DNA of 64,000 nt. Origin: Glycocaulis sp051859565 (lineage in GTDB: Bacteria > Pseudomonadota > Alphaproteobacteria > Caulobacterales > Maricaulaceae). Every line of letters starts with the position of its first letter. Position 1 is the first letter of the stretch. A model generated the notes under the pieces. The model was not told where the DNA came from. It did not search any database and worked only from the letters and a program-made list of their open reading frames with translations. Of the stretch, positions 41,179-50,590 are shown in pieces. A program made the translations under genes and the position numbers. The stretch is from the NCBI RefSeq assembly GCF_051859565.1, contig NZ_JBHYFK010000005.1, forward strand, positions 186,001 to 250,000, in the 5' to 3' direction.

Positions 41179-41937
41179 TTGGTCGACGTTTTCGACGAAG
41201 TAGAAGAAGAACTGCGCAAAGAGCGCTATATGCAGATGCTGCGCAGCTGGGGCCCGTGGGTGCTCGGCGCGGCGGTGGCCGTCATTGCGGGTGTTGCGGG
41301 CTATCAGGGCTGGCGCGCCTGGCAGGATAATGAGAGCGCGCAGGCCTCAACCCGGTTTGCAGAGGCTCGCACCCTGCATGAGGCCGGGCAGACAGAAGAG
41401 GCCATCAGCGCCTATGCTTTGCTCGCCAGTGAAGGCCCGCGCGGCTATGCAACCCTGGCTCTTCTGCACCAGGCCGCCTTGGCCAGCGAAGCGGGCAATA
41501 ACGAGGAAGCGGCGCGCCTCTACGACGAGGCTGTCCAGCGTTCGCCTGTTGCCCTCGTCAGGGACCTCGCCCGTTACCAGTCTGCCGTAGCCGGCTTTGA
41601 CACGCTGTCCAGCGATGATCTGGCCCTTCGCCTGGATCCGCTGGTGTCTGGTGGCAGCGGCTTTGCCCTGCTGTCCCGCGAGCTGATCGGCGCAGCGGCG
41701 CTGCGCGACCAGCGGTGGGCCGAGGCGCGCCGCCATTACGAGTTCGTGCAACTGTCCATTGATGCCTCCGAAGCCATGCGTACCCGGGCGCGTGATGCTC
41801 TGGCGGTGATTGCGCGTGAAGCGCCTGAGGAAGTGCCCGCCGAAGAGTCCGCTGATGAACAGGTGGACGCTGCAGGTGCCGCCGCCACGCCCGATACGGC
41901 AGAGGCGGCTACTGAGGAAGAGGATACTGTCGAATGA
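41179..41937 (+). CDS. YfgM-like TPR membrane protein
   Basis: The 252-residue protein starts at TTG after GAGGCGGG; the downstream VDVFDEVEEELRKERYMQML is the conserved N terminus of alphaproteobacterial YfgM-like proteins, which supports the rare start. One membrane helix at about 24-43 (PWVLGAAVAVIAGVAGYQGW) is followed by TPR-like helices in the periplasm and a long acidic Ala/Glu-rich tail. YfgM-like proteins associate with the Sec/periplasmic chaperone network. It overlaps bamB by four bases. Confidence 0.85.
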   Translation: MVDVFDEVEEELRKERYMQMLRSWGPWVLGAAVAVIAGVAGYQGWRAWQDNESAQASTRFAEARTLHEAGQTEEAISAYALLASEGPRGYATLALLHQAALASEAGNNEEAARLYDEAVQRSPVALVRDLARYQSAVAGFDTLSSDDLALRLDPLVSGGSGFALLSRELIGAAALRDQRWAEARRHYEFVQLSIDASEAMRTRARDALAVIAREAPEEVPAEESADEQVDAAGAAATPDTAEAATEEEDTVE

Positions 41938-43349
41938 CTTCTACCCTTCGTATCGCCGTGCTGGCGGCGCTGGCGGGCAGTTTTTTGCTGGCCGGTTGCT
42001 CTGCCGGTGAGCAGCTGTCCCGGCTGAATCCCTTCTCCGGGGGAGGCCGAGACGACCCCAACGCGCCGCCGCGCGATCAGCGCGTGCCGGTTCTGGGCGT
42101 CGGCGAAAGCCTGGAAGTCAGTGGAGACGGCCGGGTTAACCTGCCGCCTGCCTATGTGAACGACCGCTGGCCCCAGCCGGACGGTTTCCCGACCCATTCC
42201 ATGCAGCACACGCAGGCGCGCGGCAGCCTGCAGCGCATCTGGCGCGTGGATATCGGGGCCGGTTCCAGCCGCGACCGCCGCATCAATGCCCGTCCGGTCG
42301 TGCTGGACGGAACGGTTTATACCGTCGATGGCGATGGCCGCGTGACAGCCACCAATGCCGAAACCGGCGCGCGCCAGTGGCAGGTTCGCCTGACCGCCCG
42401 GGACGACGCCGAAGGTGGCGGCATTTCGCTGCCGATTCCGTTTATCGGCCGCGAAGGCGGCGGACCGGACCGCTATGCGTTCGGCGCCGGCATCGCCGTT
42501 GATGGCGGCCGCGTCTATGTTCACACAGGGCGCCGCTTCCTGGCTGCCCTGAATGCCTCCAACGGCGAAGAGATCTGGCGCGAAACGGCGCTCACGCCGC
42601 TGATCGCGGCACCTACGGTCGCAGACGGGCGCGTTTACTCGATCACCCATGAAAACGAGCTGATCGCCTTCGACGCCTCGTCCGGCAACATCCAGTGGAC
42701 GCACCGGGCGATTGCCGATTCTGCGCGCCTTCTCACGGCGCCCAGCGTTGCGGTCCTCGGCGATGTCGTCGTCGCGCCGTTCAGCTCCGGTGAGCTGATC
42801 GCGCTGCGTGCGCAGAACGGAACGGTTCTGTGGAGCGACTCGCTCACGCGCGCCGGCGGCCTCACGCCCATGTCCTCGATCAATGACATCGCCGGATCGC
42901 CGGTGATCGGCGGATCGGAAGTCTATGCGCTGAGCCATTCAGGCATCATGGCGTCGTTCGACATGCGCACGGGCGAACGCAACTGGACACAGCCAGCCAG
43001 CGCCCTTCATGCGCCCTGGCTGGCCGGCAATTACCTGTTTGTGCTGACCAGTGAAGCGCAGCTGGTGGCGTTCGAGCGTCAGACGGGGAACGTGGTCTGG
43101 ATTACCCAGCTTGAAGCGTTCCGCAATGAGCGCCGCCGCCGTGACCGCATCGCCTGGGCTGGCCCTGTGCTGGCGGGTAACCGCCTGCTGGCCGCATCCT
43201 CGCGCGGTGACCTGGTTATCATCAACCCGGCCGATGGCTCGGTTCAGGAACGGCGCAGTCTCGGTGATCCGGTGTTTATCGCCCCGGTCATTGCCAATGA
43301 GACGGTGTATATCGTGACCGATAGCGGCCGCCTGATCGCGCTGCGATAG
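41934..43349 (+). CDS. bamB: Outer membrane assembly lipoprotein BamB (PQQ-repeat propeller)
   Basis: The 471-residue protein has a lipobox (GSFLLAGC, Cys about 22). A beta-propeller with PQQ-like repeats follows (VYTVDGDGRVTATNAETGAR, VYSITHENELIAFDASSGNI, VTDSGRLIALR). It is part of the Bam complex for barrel insertion. Start ATGA overlaps the YfgM-like gene, and the next gene, der, begins 23 bases later. The order YfgM-like, bamB, der is conserved. Confidence 0.9.
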   Translation: MTSTLRIAVLAALAGSFLLAGCSAGEQLSRLNPFSGGGRDDPNAPPRDQRVPVLGVGESLEVSGDGRVNLPPAYVNDRWPQPDGFPTHSMQHTQARGSLQRIWRVDIGAGSSRDRRINARPVVLDGTVYTVDGDGRVTATNAETGARQWQVRLTARDDAEGGGISLPIPFIGREGGGPDRYAFGAGIAVDGGRVYVHTGRRFLAALNASNGEEIWRETALTPLIAAPTVADGRVYSITHENELIAFDASSGNIQWTHRAIADSARLLTAPSVAVLGDVVVAPFSSGELIALRAQNGTVLWSDSLTRAGGLTPMSSINDIAGSPVIGGSEVYALSHSGIMASFDMRTGERNWTQPASALHAPWLAGNYLFVLTSEAQLVAFERQTGNVVWITQLEAFRNERRRRDRIAWAGPVLAGNRLLAASSRGDLVIINPADGSVQERRSLGDPVFIAPVIANETVYIVTDSGRLIALR

Positions 43350-43372
43350 AGAAAGGTACGGGAGCCTCTCCC

Positions 43373-44737
43373 ATGTCTCCCGAACGTATAGCCAGCCTTG
43401 CCATTGTCGGCAGGCCCAATGTCGGCAAGTCGACCCTGTTCAATCGCTTGGCAGGCAAGCCCCTTGCCATGGTCGATGACCGGCCCGGCGTCACGCGCGA
43501 TCGGCGCGAGGCGCGCGGGCGGCTGGGCGATCTCGAGCTGCGCCTGGTCGATACGGCGGGCTATGAGGACAAGGAAACCGGCATCGAAGTGCGCATGCGC
43601 CAGCAGACGGAAATCGCGCTGGCCGAAGCCGATGTCTGCCTGTTCCTGATCGATGGCCGGGAGGGCGTTACTGCGCTGGACCAGCGCTTTGGTGAACTGC
43701 TGCGCCGTGCCTCCAAGCCAGTCATCCTTCTGGTCAACAAGGCCGAAGGCAAGCAGGGCGATGAGGGCATTCTGGAGGCCTGGAATCTGGGGCTCGGCGA
43801 ACCCATCCCCATCTCGGCGGCCCATGGCGAGGGTATGGGTGATCTCTATCAGGCCATCCGCGCCGCGCTTGGCGAGGCAGGGATAGATGATGGGCCTACG
43901 CCCGATACCGATGAGGAGGAAGGCGCGCCTTTGCGCATTGCCGTGGCGGGGCGGCCCAATGTCGGCAAATCCACCCTCATCAATGCGCTGATCGGTCAGG
44001 AACGGCTGATTACCGGGCCGGAAGCGGGCCTGACGCGCGATGCGATCGCCGTCGACTGGCTATGGGATGGTCAGCGTGTGCGCCTCCACGATACGGCGGG
44101 GCTGCGAAAGCGCGGCAAGGTGGATGACCGGCTGGAGCGCATGAGCGCCGCTGATACGCTGCGCGCGATCAAGTTCGCCGAAATCGTACTTTTGCTGGTC
44201 GACGCCGAACACCCGCTCGAAAAGCAGGATCTCACCATTGCTGACCGCGTGGAGAGCGAGGGGCGTGGCCTGATCGTTCTTGTGACCAAATGGGATCTGG
44301 TCAAGGAGAAGCAGGCGATGCTTGCCGAGCTGCGCGAGGAGTTCGAGCGCATGCTGCCGCAGGTGCGCGGTGCGCCGCTCATTCCGGTGTCGGCGCTTAC
44401 CGGCTTTGGTCTCGACAAGATCATGCCGGCGGTCGTCGCCCTGCACAAGAACTGGTCGGTGAAGGTGAAGACGCGCGACCTTAATGACTGGCTGGCCGAG
44501 ATGGTGGCCCGCCACCCGCCGCCTGCGGTGGACGGCAAGCGCATCCGCCCCAAATATATGGCCCAGACCAAGGCTCGCCCGCCCACCTTCGTGCTGATGG
44601 CCTCGCGGGCAGGAAAATTGCCCGACAGCTACAAACGCTATCTGGTCAATGGTCTGCGCGAGGCGTTCGATCTGCCAGGCGTGCCGATCCGCCTGATCGT
44701 GAAGGCGGGCAAGAACCCGTATGCGGATAAGGGGTAG
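43373..44737 (+). CDS. der: GTPase Der (EngA), ribosome biogenesis
   Basis: The 454-residue protein has two GTPase domains, each with GRPNVGKSTL (positions about 10 and 195), switch motifs DTAG, and G4 motifs NKAE in domain 1 and TKWD in domain 2. A C-terminal KH-like domain contains RPPTFVLMASRAGKLPDSYK. It is needed for 50S subunit maturation. Confidence 0.97.
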   Translation: MSPERIASLAIVGRPNVGKSTLFNRLAGKPLAMVDDRPGVTRDRREARGRLGDLELRLVDTAGYEDKETGIEVRMRQQTEIALAEADVCLFLIDGREGVTALDQRFGELLRRASKPVILLVNKAEGKQGDEGILEAWNLGLGEPIPISAAHGEGMGDLYQAIRAALGEAGIDDGPTPDTDEEEGAPLRIAVAGRPNVGKSTLINALIGQERLITGPEAGLTRDAIAVDWLWDGQRVRLHDTAGLRKRGKVDDRLERMSAADTLRAIKFAEIVLLLVDAEHPLEKQDLTIADRVESEGRGLIVLVTKWDLVKEKQAMLAELREEFERMLPQVRGAPLIPVSALTGFGLDKIMPAVVALHKNWSVKVKTRDLNDWLAEMVARHPPPAVDGKRIRPKYMAQTKARPPTFVLMASRAGKLPDSYKRYLVNGLREAFDLPGVPIRLIVKAGKNPYADKG

Positions 44738-44749
44738 GGAGACTTGAAA

Positions 44750-44829
44750 CCCCGGAAGCCCGAAGGGCTATCCGGGGCCTGTCTCCGTATCACCTGCAAC
44801 AGGTCCCGGATCGGCTTCGCCGTCCGGGA
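44750..44829. terminator. Two GC-rich hairpins between der and convergent SDR
   Basis: Hairpin 1 (44750-44777) pairs CCCCGGA with TCCGGGG around AGCCC-GAA-GGGCT. On the minus strand it is followed by GTTTC. Hairpin 2 (44804-44829) pairs TCCCGG with CCGGGA around CGGC-TTC-GCCG. They probably terminate transcription from both sides. Confidence 0.6.
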
Positions 44830-44846
44830 GTTCATGCGGCTTGAGG

Positions 44847-45560
44847 CTAACCAGCCCTGACCACTTCGCCATGGCGGGCCTCGGCAGGCGAGGAGAGCTC
44901 CACGATCAGCGGCGTGACGGTTTCGGGCAGCGGCACGGTCTGCGGGTCTTCGCCCGGCACGGCGCGGGTGCGCATGGCGGTGCGCATGCGGCCCGGATCG
45001 AGAAGGTTTACGCGAACAGAGCTCTCTGCGAGTTCTGCGGCCCAGCTTTTCACCAGCGCTTCGAGGCCCGCTTTGGACGCGCCATAGGCGGCCCAGTAGG
45101 CGCGGGTCTTGGCCGTTTCAGATGTCGTAACGAAAATAGCGCGGCCAGCGTCTGACTTGCGCAAGAGCGGCTCGAATGCCCGGATCAGTCGGGCAGGGGC
45201 GACGAGATTGACGGCCAGCACTTCGTTCCAGGTCTTGGACGGTATCTGATGGGCGGGCATCAGCTTGCCGAGCGCGCCGGCATTGGCCACCAGAATGTCG
45301 AGCTTGCCCCAGCGTTCGGCGACGGCTTCGGCCAGCTTCTCGATGCCGTCCGGCGCCATCAAATCCATCGGCACCAGCGTGACAGAGCCGCCAGCCGCGC
45401 TGATTTCATCATCGAGCGCTTCCAGCCCGCCACGCGTGCGGGCGGTCGCGATAACGTGTGCGCCAGCAGCGGCAAGGGCTTTCGCCGTGGCATGGCCGAG
45501 GCCGCGCGAGGCGCCGGTGACGAGTGCCACGCGCCCGGAGAGGGAGTTGTTTTCGGTCAT
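44847..45560 (-). CDS. Short-chain dehydrogenase/reductase, FabG-like
   Basis: The 237-residue classical SDR has the cofactor motif LVTGASRGLGHATAKAL, NAGA in ILVANAGALGKLM, the catalytic region FVTTSETAKTRAYWAAYGAS and KAGLEAL. The YxxxK motif reads YGASK. It starts in the purF stop (ATGA overlap). The substrate is unknown. Confidence 0.88.
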   Translation of the reverse strand: MTENNSLSGRVALVTGASRGLGHATAKALAAAGAHVIATARTRGGLEALDDEISAAGGSVTLVPMDLMAPDGIEKLAEAVAERWGKLDILVANAGALGKLMPAHQIPSKTWNEVLAVNLVAPARLIRAFEPLLRKSDAGRAIFVTTSETAKTRAYWAAYGASKAGLEALVKSWAAELAESSVRVNLLDPGRMRTAMRTRAVPGEDPQTVPLPETVTPLIVELSSPAEARHGEVVRAG

Positions 45561-47035
45561 GCGTCCACGAGCAGGGAAAGTTGCTGGTCCTTGGCGGAGC
45601 TGGCCCGGTCGCGGTCTGCGAGCCGGGTGGGATACTCGCCGGTGAAATAATGGTCTGCCAGTTGCGGCTGGTCGTCATTGCGCGGTGCGTCACACACCGC
45701 CCAGTAGAGGCCCTCGACCGACAGGAAGCCGAGGGAATCGCATTCCAGCAGCGTGCGCATGCGCTCAGGATCATGGCTGGCCGCCATGAGTTCTTCGCGC
45801 ATCGGCATGTCGATGCCGTAAAAGTCCGGATGGGTGATGGGCGGGCAGGCCGAGCGGAAATGCACTTCCGTGGCTCCGGCCTCGCGTACCATGCGCACGA
45901 TTTTCTTCGAGGTGGTGCCGCGCACGATGGAATCGTCGATCAGCAGGACACGCTTGCCCTTCAGTACAGCAGCATTGGCCGCATGCTTGCGCCTTACGCC
46001 CAGATCACGCTTGGCCTGTGTCGGCTGGATGAAGGTACGGCCCACAAAGTGCGCGCGGATAATCCCCAGATCGAACGGCTTGCCGATCTTCTCGGCATAA
46101 CCCAGCGCCGCGGCGATGCCGCTATCGGGAACCGGCACGACCACATCAATGTCGGCGGGTGCTTCTTCGGCAAGCCTGCGTCCCATGCGCTTGCGCGCGT
46201 CATAGACCGAGCGCCCCGCAATCACCGAATCGGGCCGGGCAAAATAGATGTATTCAAAGGCACAGGGGCGCGGCGGACGCACCGGCGCATAGCGCACGCT
46301 CTCAATGCCATTATCGCTGATGATGACGGCCTCGCCCGGCTCGATCTCACGGATCAGGCGCGCACCGATCATGTCCAGCGCGCAGGTCTCGCTGGCGAGG
46401 ATCACTGCGCCTTCCAGCTCGCCCATCACGAGCGGGCGGATGCCGAACGGGTCGCGTGCGCCAATCAGCTTGTCATTGGAAATGGCAACCAGCGCGAAGG
46501 CGCCTTCGACCTGTTTGAGCGCATGAAGCAGCCGGTCAGCCGATTTGGTCTTGCGCGAACGGGCCGCCAGCTGCAGCACGACTTCAGTGTCGGACGTGGA
46601 CTGGAAGATGGCGCCAGCCTGTACCAGCTCCTCGCGCAGTATGCGCGCATTGGTCAGATTGCCGTTATGCGCGATGGCGAGCCCCCCGCCGCGCACATCG
46701 GCATAGAGCGGCTGCACATTGCGCAGCACCGGCGCGCCGGAGGTGGAATAGCGCACATGGCCGATGGCCATGGAGCCTGCCAGCTGGTCGAGCCTTACCG
46801 GATCGGTGAAATGGTCGGCCACCAGCCCCTGATGACGTTCTGAATGGAAGCGGCCATTATCATAGCTGGTGATCCCGCACGCTTCCTGACCGCGATGCTG
46901 CAGGGCCTGCAGGCCGAAGGCGGCCAGTACGGCGGCCTTGTCTGCGCCGCGCACCCCGAACACGCCGCATTCTTCGCGCGCTCGGTCGGTTACCGGATCA
47001 TAGGTGAGGGTCGGCAAGGGAGCTGAAACGGACAT
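45557..47035 (-). CDS. purF: Amidophosphoribosyltransferase
   Basis: The 492-residue protein has a propeptide of 22 residues ahead of the nucleophile C23 (REECGVFGVRG) for glutamine hydrolysis. The PRPP-binding site is KRVLLIDDSIVRGTTSKKIV. It catalyses the first step of purine synthesis, PRPP plus glutamine to phosphoribosylamine. It lies after cvpA, as in many proteobacteria. Confidence 0.97.
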   Translation of the reverse strand: MSVSAPLPTLTYDPVTDRAREECGVFGVRGADKAAVLAAFGLQALQHRGQEACGITSYDNGRFHSERHQGLVADHFTDPVRLDQLAGSMAIGHVRYSTSGAPVLRNVQPLYADVRGGGLAIAHNGNLTNARILREELVQAGAIFQSTSDTEVVLQLAARSRKTKSADRLLHALKQVEGAFALVAISNDKLIGARDPFGIRPLVMGELEGAVILASETCALDMIGARLIREIEPGEAVIISDNGIESVRYAPVRPPRPCAFEYIYFARPDSVIAGRSVYDARKRMGRRLAEEAPADIDVVVPVPDSGIAAALGYAEKIGKPFDLGIIRAHFVGRTFIQPTQAKRDLGVRRKHAANAAVLKGKRVLLIDDSIVRGTTSKKIVRMVREAGATEVHFRSACPPITHPDFYGIDMPMREELMAASHDPERMRTLLECDSLGFLSVEGLYWAVCDAPRNDDQPQLADHYFTGEYPTRLADRDRASSAKDQQLSLLVDA

Positions 47036-47055
47036 CCGAACCTCGATAGAAGCGG

Positions 47056-47649
47056 CTATTCTGGGCTCACGGACCGCATAAGCCTGTCCATCGCGTCGCG
47101 GTCAAGGTCTTCATCAGTAGGCGGTGCATCTGGCACTTCACTTTCGCGTGGGCCTTCGGCCCAGGAGCCTTCCGGAGCAAGGCGTTGCAGCAGCGTCGCT
47201 GTGGCATTGGCCAGCGGGTATATGCGCGCGCCCTGCAGCCATTCGGGCTGTGCGCCCGGCAGGGTGTTTTTGAAGACCAGCACGAACAGGCCCAGAAGCA
47301 CGAGGCCGCGCACCAGCCCGAAAACAAATCCCAGCGAACGGTCGATGACGTTCACGTCCTCGCCAGCCTTGGCGTTGGGCTGCAGGGAAGAGGTCACGAA
47401 GCTGACCGCCAGATAGACCAGGATGAACACGCCAGCCAGGGCGATGATGTTCGCAATCAGCGGCGAACCCAGCAGGCCTTCCAGCAATCCGGCAAAGACC
47501 GGCCGGCTCCAGAGCGCGGCCAGCGCGGCGGCGACAAAGGCGGCAATCGTCAGCGCCTCACGCACAAAACCGCGCATGAGCGCCAGTATGCCTGACACGA
47601 AAAGCACCAGAAGTGCGAATAGGTCAAAACCTGCAAGACCGGCTTCCAT
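47056..47649 (-). CDS. CvpA family membrane protein
   Basis: The 197-residue protein has four membrane helices, with the family pattern ALMRGFVREALTIAAFVAAA and NVIDRSLGFVFGLVRGLVLL. It ends in an acidic tail. CvpA proteins are linked to colicin V production and stress resistance. It sits between radA and purF with 20 bases or fewer to its neighbours. Confidence 0.9.
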   Translation of the reverse strand: MEAGLAGFDLFALLVLFVSGILALMRGFVREALTIAAFVAAALAALWSRPVFAGLLEGLLGSPLIANIIALAGVFILVYLAVSFVTSSLQPNAKAGEDVNVIDRSLGFVFGLVRGLVLLGLFVLVFKNTLPGAQPEWLQGARIYPLANATATLLQRLAPEGSWAEGPRESEVPDAPPTDEDLDRDAMDRLMRSVSPE

Positions 47650-47659
47650 CGCAATCCCC

Positions 47660-49030
47660 CTATTGCGGTCCCGGATCGAGCCGGGAGACCAGTGTATGCA
47701 CTGTATCGATTCCCGTCACCTCCAGACCGGCGCCTTCGACGCCAGCCGGTACAATCGCGCGCGAAAAGCCAAGCTTTGCCGCCTCTTTCAGGCGTGCCTC
47801 GGCCCGGCCTACCTTGCGTACCTCGCCTGATAGCGCGATCTCACCAAACACCACGCCTTCAGCGGGCAGGGCGACATCAAAGGCCGAGGAAATCAGTGCC
47901 GCAGCCACGGCGAGATCGGCGGCGGGTTCAGCGATTTTCAGCCCGCCTGCAACGTTCAGATAGACATCCTTGCCGCCAAACCCCAGCCCGCAGCGTGCCT
48001 CGAGCACGGCGAGCACCATGGCAAGGCGCCCCGAATCCCAGCCCACCACGGCCCGGCGCGGCGTGCCGAAGGCAGCTGGCGCGACAAGAGCCTGTATCTC
48101 GGTGAGGACGGGGCGCGTGCCTTCCATGCCGGCAAACACGGCGGCGCCCGGCGCTGCACTGCCACGGCCATCGAGGAATAGGGCAGAGGGGTTGGCGACC
48201 TCGCCAAGCCCGGCATCACTCATCTCGAATACGCCGATCTCGTCGGTCGGCCCGAAGCGGTTCTTCACCGCGCGCAAGATTCGGAACTGATGCGAGCGCT
48301 CACCCTCAAAGTAGAGCACCGCATCGACCATGTGCTCGACAACGCGCGGGCCGGCGATCTGGCCGTCCTTGGTCACGTGGCCGACAAGGATGACGATCGT
48401 GCCGCGCTTCTTGGCAAAGCGCACCAGCTCCTGCGCGCAGGCGCGAACCTGGGCGACCGTGCCCGGCGCAGCGGCGAGCTGGTCCGACCATAGCGTCTGG
48501 ATGGAATCGAGAATGGCGATGGCGGGCGGCGCGCTTTTCAGCCCGTCCAGAATGCTTTCCAGCGACGTTTCGGCCGCCAGCTCAACGGGCGCGTCGGCAA
48601 GACCCAGACGGCGGGCGCGGCGGCGCACCTGGTCTGCGGCCTCCTCGCCAGAGATATAGACCGCGCGCTGCCCACTGCGCGCCAGCCGTGCCGCCGCTTG
48701 CAGGAGAAGGGTGGATTTGCCGATACCGGGATCACCGCCGACCAGCACTGCAGAGCCGGGCACCAGCCCGCCGCCTGCCACCCGGTCAAACTCCGCCATG
48801 CCGGTTTCAAACCGGGCGGGATCATCGGTGGCACTGCCAAGGTCCACCAGTTCGAGGCGCGCCCGGCGGGAGCCGGTGCGTTTGGGCGCGCTGGCCTGCG
48901 TGCCCAGAGGGGCCGACTGGGTCTCCTCCTGCAGCGTGTTCCATGAGCCGCAATCATCGCAGCGCCCGGCCCATTTGGCATGGACCGCCCCGCAGGACTG
49001 GCAGACATAGACGGTGTCGGAACGGGCCAA
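47660..49030 (-). CDS. radA: DNA repair protein RadA
   Basis: From the TTG at 49030 (GGAGA upstream) the protein has 456 residues and starts just before the zinc finger CQSCGAVHAKWAGRCDDCGS. The open frame to 49096 would overlap mlaF and is less likely. The ATPase has Walker A GGDPGIGKSTLLLQ and the RadA-specific KNRFG motif (RAVKNRFGPTDEIGVFEM). A C-terminal Lon-like domain contains GGLKIAEPAADLAVAAALIS. RadA promotes branch migration in recombination. Confidence 0.94.
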   Translation of the reverse strand: MARSDTVYVCQSCGAVHAKWAGRCDDCGSWNTLQEETQSAPLGTQASAPKRTGSRRARLELVDLGSATDDPARFETGMAEFDRVAGGGLVPGSAVLVGGDPGIGKSTLLLQAAARLARSGQRAVYISGEEAADQVRRRARRLGLADAPVELAAETSLESILDGLKSAPPAIAILDSIQTLWSDQLAAAPGTVAQVRACAQELVRFAKKRGTIVILVGHVTKDGQIAGPRVVEHMVDAVLYFEGERSHQFRILRAVKNRFGPTDEIGVFEMSDAGLGEVANPSALFLDGRGSAAPGAAVFAGMEGTRPVLTEIQALVAPAAFGTPRRAVVGWDSGRLAMVLAVLEARCGLGFGGKDVYLNVAGGLKIAEPAADLAVAAALISSAFDVALPAEGVVFGEIALSGEVRKVGRAEARLKEAAKLGFSRAIVPAGVEGAGLEVTGIDTVHTLVSRLDPGPQ

Positions 49031-49059
49031 ATCAGGTCTCCGGCTGGCGCCTGGGCGGT

Positions 49060-49806
49060 TTAGTCGTTGATCGAGCGGCCTTGCACGAAGGCGCACACGG
49101 CTGGATCAGCGCAGGCATCGATGCCGTCCAGCCCGCCGCGCCAGCGTATCTTGCCGTCCTCGATCATCGCCACCTCGTCGGCGATCATGCGCATGGAGGC
49201 CATGTCGTGGGTGATGGTGACGGCGGTTGCGCCCAGCGACTTCACCTGCCGCACGATCAGCCGGTTGATGACGTCTGCCGTGACCGGATCGAGGCCGGTC
49301 GTGGGCTCGTCAAAGAACAGGATGGCCGGCCGTGTGACGATGGCGCGTGCCAGGGATGCGCGTTTCAGCATGCCGCCGGACAGCTCGCGCGGGGCGCGGT
49401 TGGCGACATCGGGTTCAAGGTCCACCTGCTCCAGCGCCTCGATCGCGCGGGCGCGTGCCTCGGCGCGTTTCATCTTGTGGGCTTTCAGCAGTTTGAACGC
49501 GACATTCTCCCAGACGGTCAGGGAGTCGAACAGGGCGCCGGACTGGAAGAGCATGCCGATCTGGTCAAGACCGGGATCAGACGGGTCGCCGGGGCGGACC
49601 TTCTGGCCGTCAATCTCGACAAGGCCCTTGTCCGGCGCGATCAGGCCCAGAGCGGTCTTGATCGTCACTGACTTGCCGGTGCCCGACCCGCCGATAATGA
49701 CGAGCGATCTGCCCTCGTAAGCTTCCAGCGACAGCCCATCGAGCACGGTCCGGTTGCCGAAGCGCTTGGTGACATTCTTCCACGCGATTTTGACGGTGCC
49801 GCTCAT
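49060..49806 (-). CDS. mlaF: Phospholipid transport ABC ATPase MlaF
   Basis: From the ATG at 49806 the protein has 248 residues, preceded by a run of G; the ATG three bases earlier (49809) is an alternative. Walker A is VIIGGSGTGKSVTIKTALG, signature RELSGGMLKRASLARAI, Walker B ILFFDEPTTGLDPVTADVIN. It powers MlaE for outer-membrane lipid asymmetry. The mlaD-type substrate protein is not adjacent. Confidence 0.92.
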   Translation of the reverse strand: MSGTVKIAWKNVTKRFGNRTVLDGLSLEAYEGRSLVIIGGSGTGKSVTIKTALGLIAPDKGLVEIDGQKVRPGDPSDPGLDQIGMLFQSGALFDSLTVWENVAFKLLKAHKMKRAEARARAIEALEQVDLEPDVANRAPRELSGGMLKRASLARAIVTRPAILFFDEPTTGLDPVTADVINRLIVRQVKSLGATAVTITHDMASMRMIADEVAMIEDGKIRWRGGLDGIDACADPAVCAFVQGRSIND

Positions 49807-49816
49807 CATCCCCCCC

Positions 49817-50590
49817 TTACACAAACATCGAGGTGAGGATGAAATTGGCGGCGAATATCAGCATGGCGGCTGACACCACCGCATGGGTGGCCGCCCGGCC
49901 GACCCCTTGCGCCCCGCCTTGTGCGTGATAGCCGTGATAGCAGCCCATCAGTGTCAGCAGAAAGCCGAACACGGCCGCCTTGATGAGGCCGGAGATCACA
50001 TCCCAGCGCTCAAGAATGTCGGCCGAATTACGTACATAGACGGTCGGATCAAATTCCAGCGTTGTAACGCCGACCAGAAACCCGCCGAATATGCCGATCA
50101 CGTCCGCCACCAGCACCAGCAGGGGCAGCACGACGATCCCGGCCAGCACGCGCGGCACCACAAGGAAGCGCATCGGGTCGATGGTCAGGGTGTGCAGGGC
50201 ATCAATCTGCTCGGTCGCGCGCATCGCGCCAATCTCCGCAGCAATGCCCGAAGAGACCCGTCCGGCCAGCATCAGCGCGGCAATGACCGGGCCCAGCTCG
50301 CGCACAATGCCAAGGGCCACAATGTTGGGCACAAAGCTTTCCGCGTTGAAGCGTTCACCGCCGACATAAATGTTCAGCGCCAGTGCCGCGCCCGTAAACA
50401 GCGCCGTCAGGCCCACCACAGGCAGGGACAGAAAGCCGATGCGCACCAGCTGCTGGGTGAACTGGCCGAAAAAGAACGGCCCGATAATGGCGCGCAGGCT
50501 GAGGCCGGCGAAAATCGCGATCGCGCCGATGGACCGCAGGAGCGACAGCACACCTCGGCCAAGGGCTCTGACGGGATTAAACAGTGTCAT
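49817..50590 (-). CDS. mlaE: Phospholipid transport permease MlaE
   Basis: The 257-residue protein has the MlaE fold, with LRAIIGPFFFGQFTQQLVRI and the conserved EIGAMRATEQIDALHTLTID loop. About five hydrophobic helices are visible. It forms the membrane part of the Mla lipid transporter with MlaF. It overlaps alr by four bases. Confidence 0.93.
   Translation of the reverse strand: MTLFNPVRALGRGVLSLLRSIGAIAIFAGLSLRAIIGPFFFGQFTQQLVRIGFLSLPVVGLTALFTGAALALNIYVGGERFNAESFVPNIVALGIVRELGPVIAALMLAGRVSSGIAAEIGAMRATEQIDALHTLTIDPMRFLVVPRVLAGIVVLPLLVLVADVIGIFGGFLVGVTTLEFDPTVYVRNSADILERWDVISGLIKAAVFGFLLTLMGCYHGYHAQGGAQGVGRAATHAVVSAAMLIFAANFILTSMFV

Noticed and set aside
41736..42938. 400-residue open frame antisense to bamB
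   Set aside because: Opposite strand of a clear bamB gene with PQQ repeats. No ribosome site or family pattern.
45524..46843. 439-residue open frame antisense to purF
   Set aside because: Shadow of purF, whose catalytic and PRPP motifs are intact.
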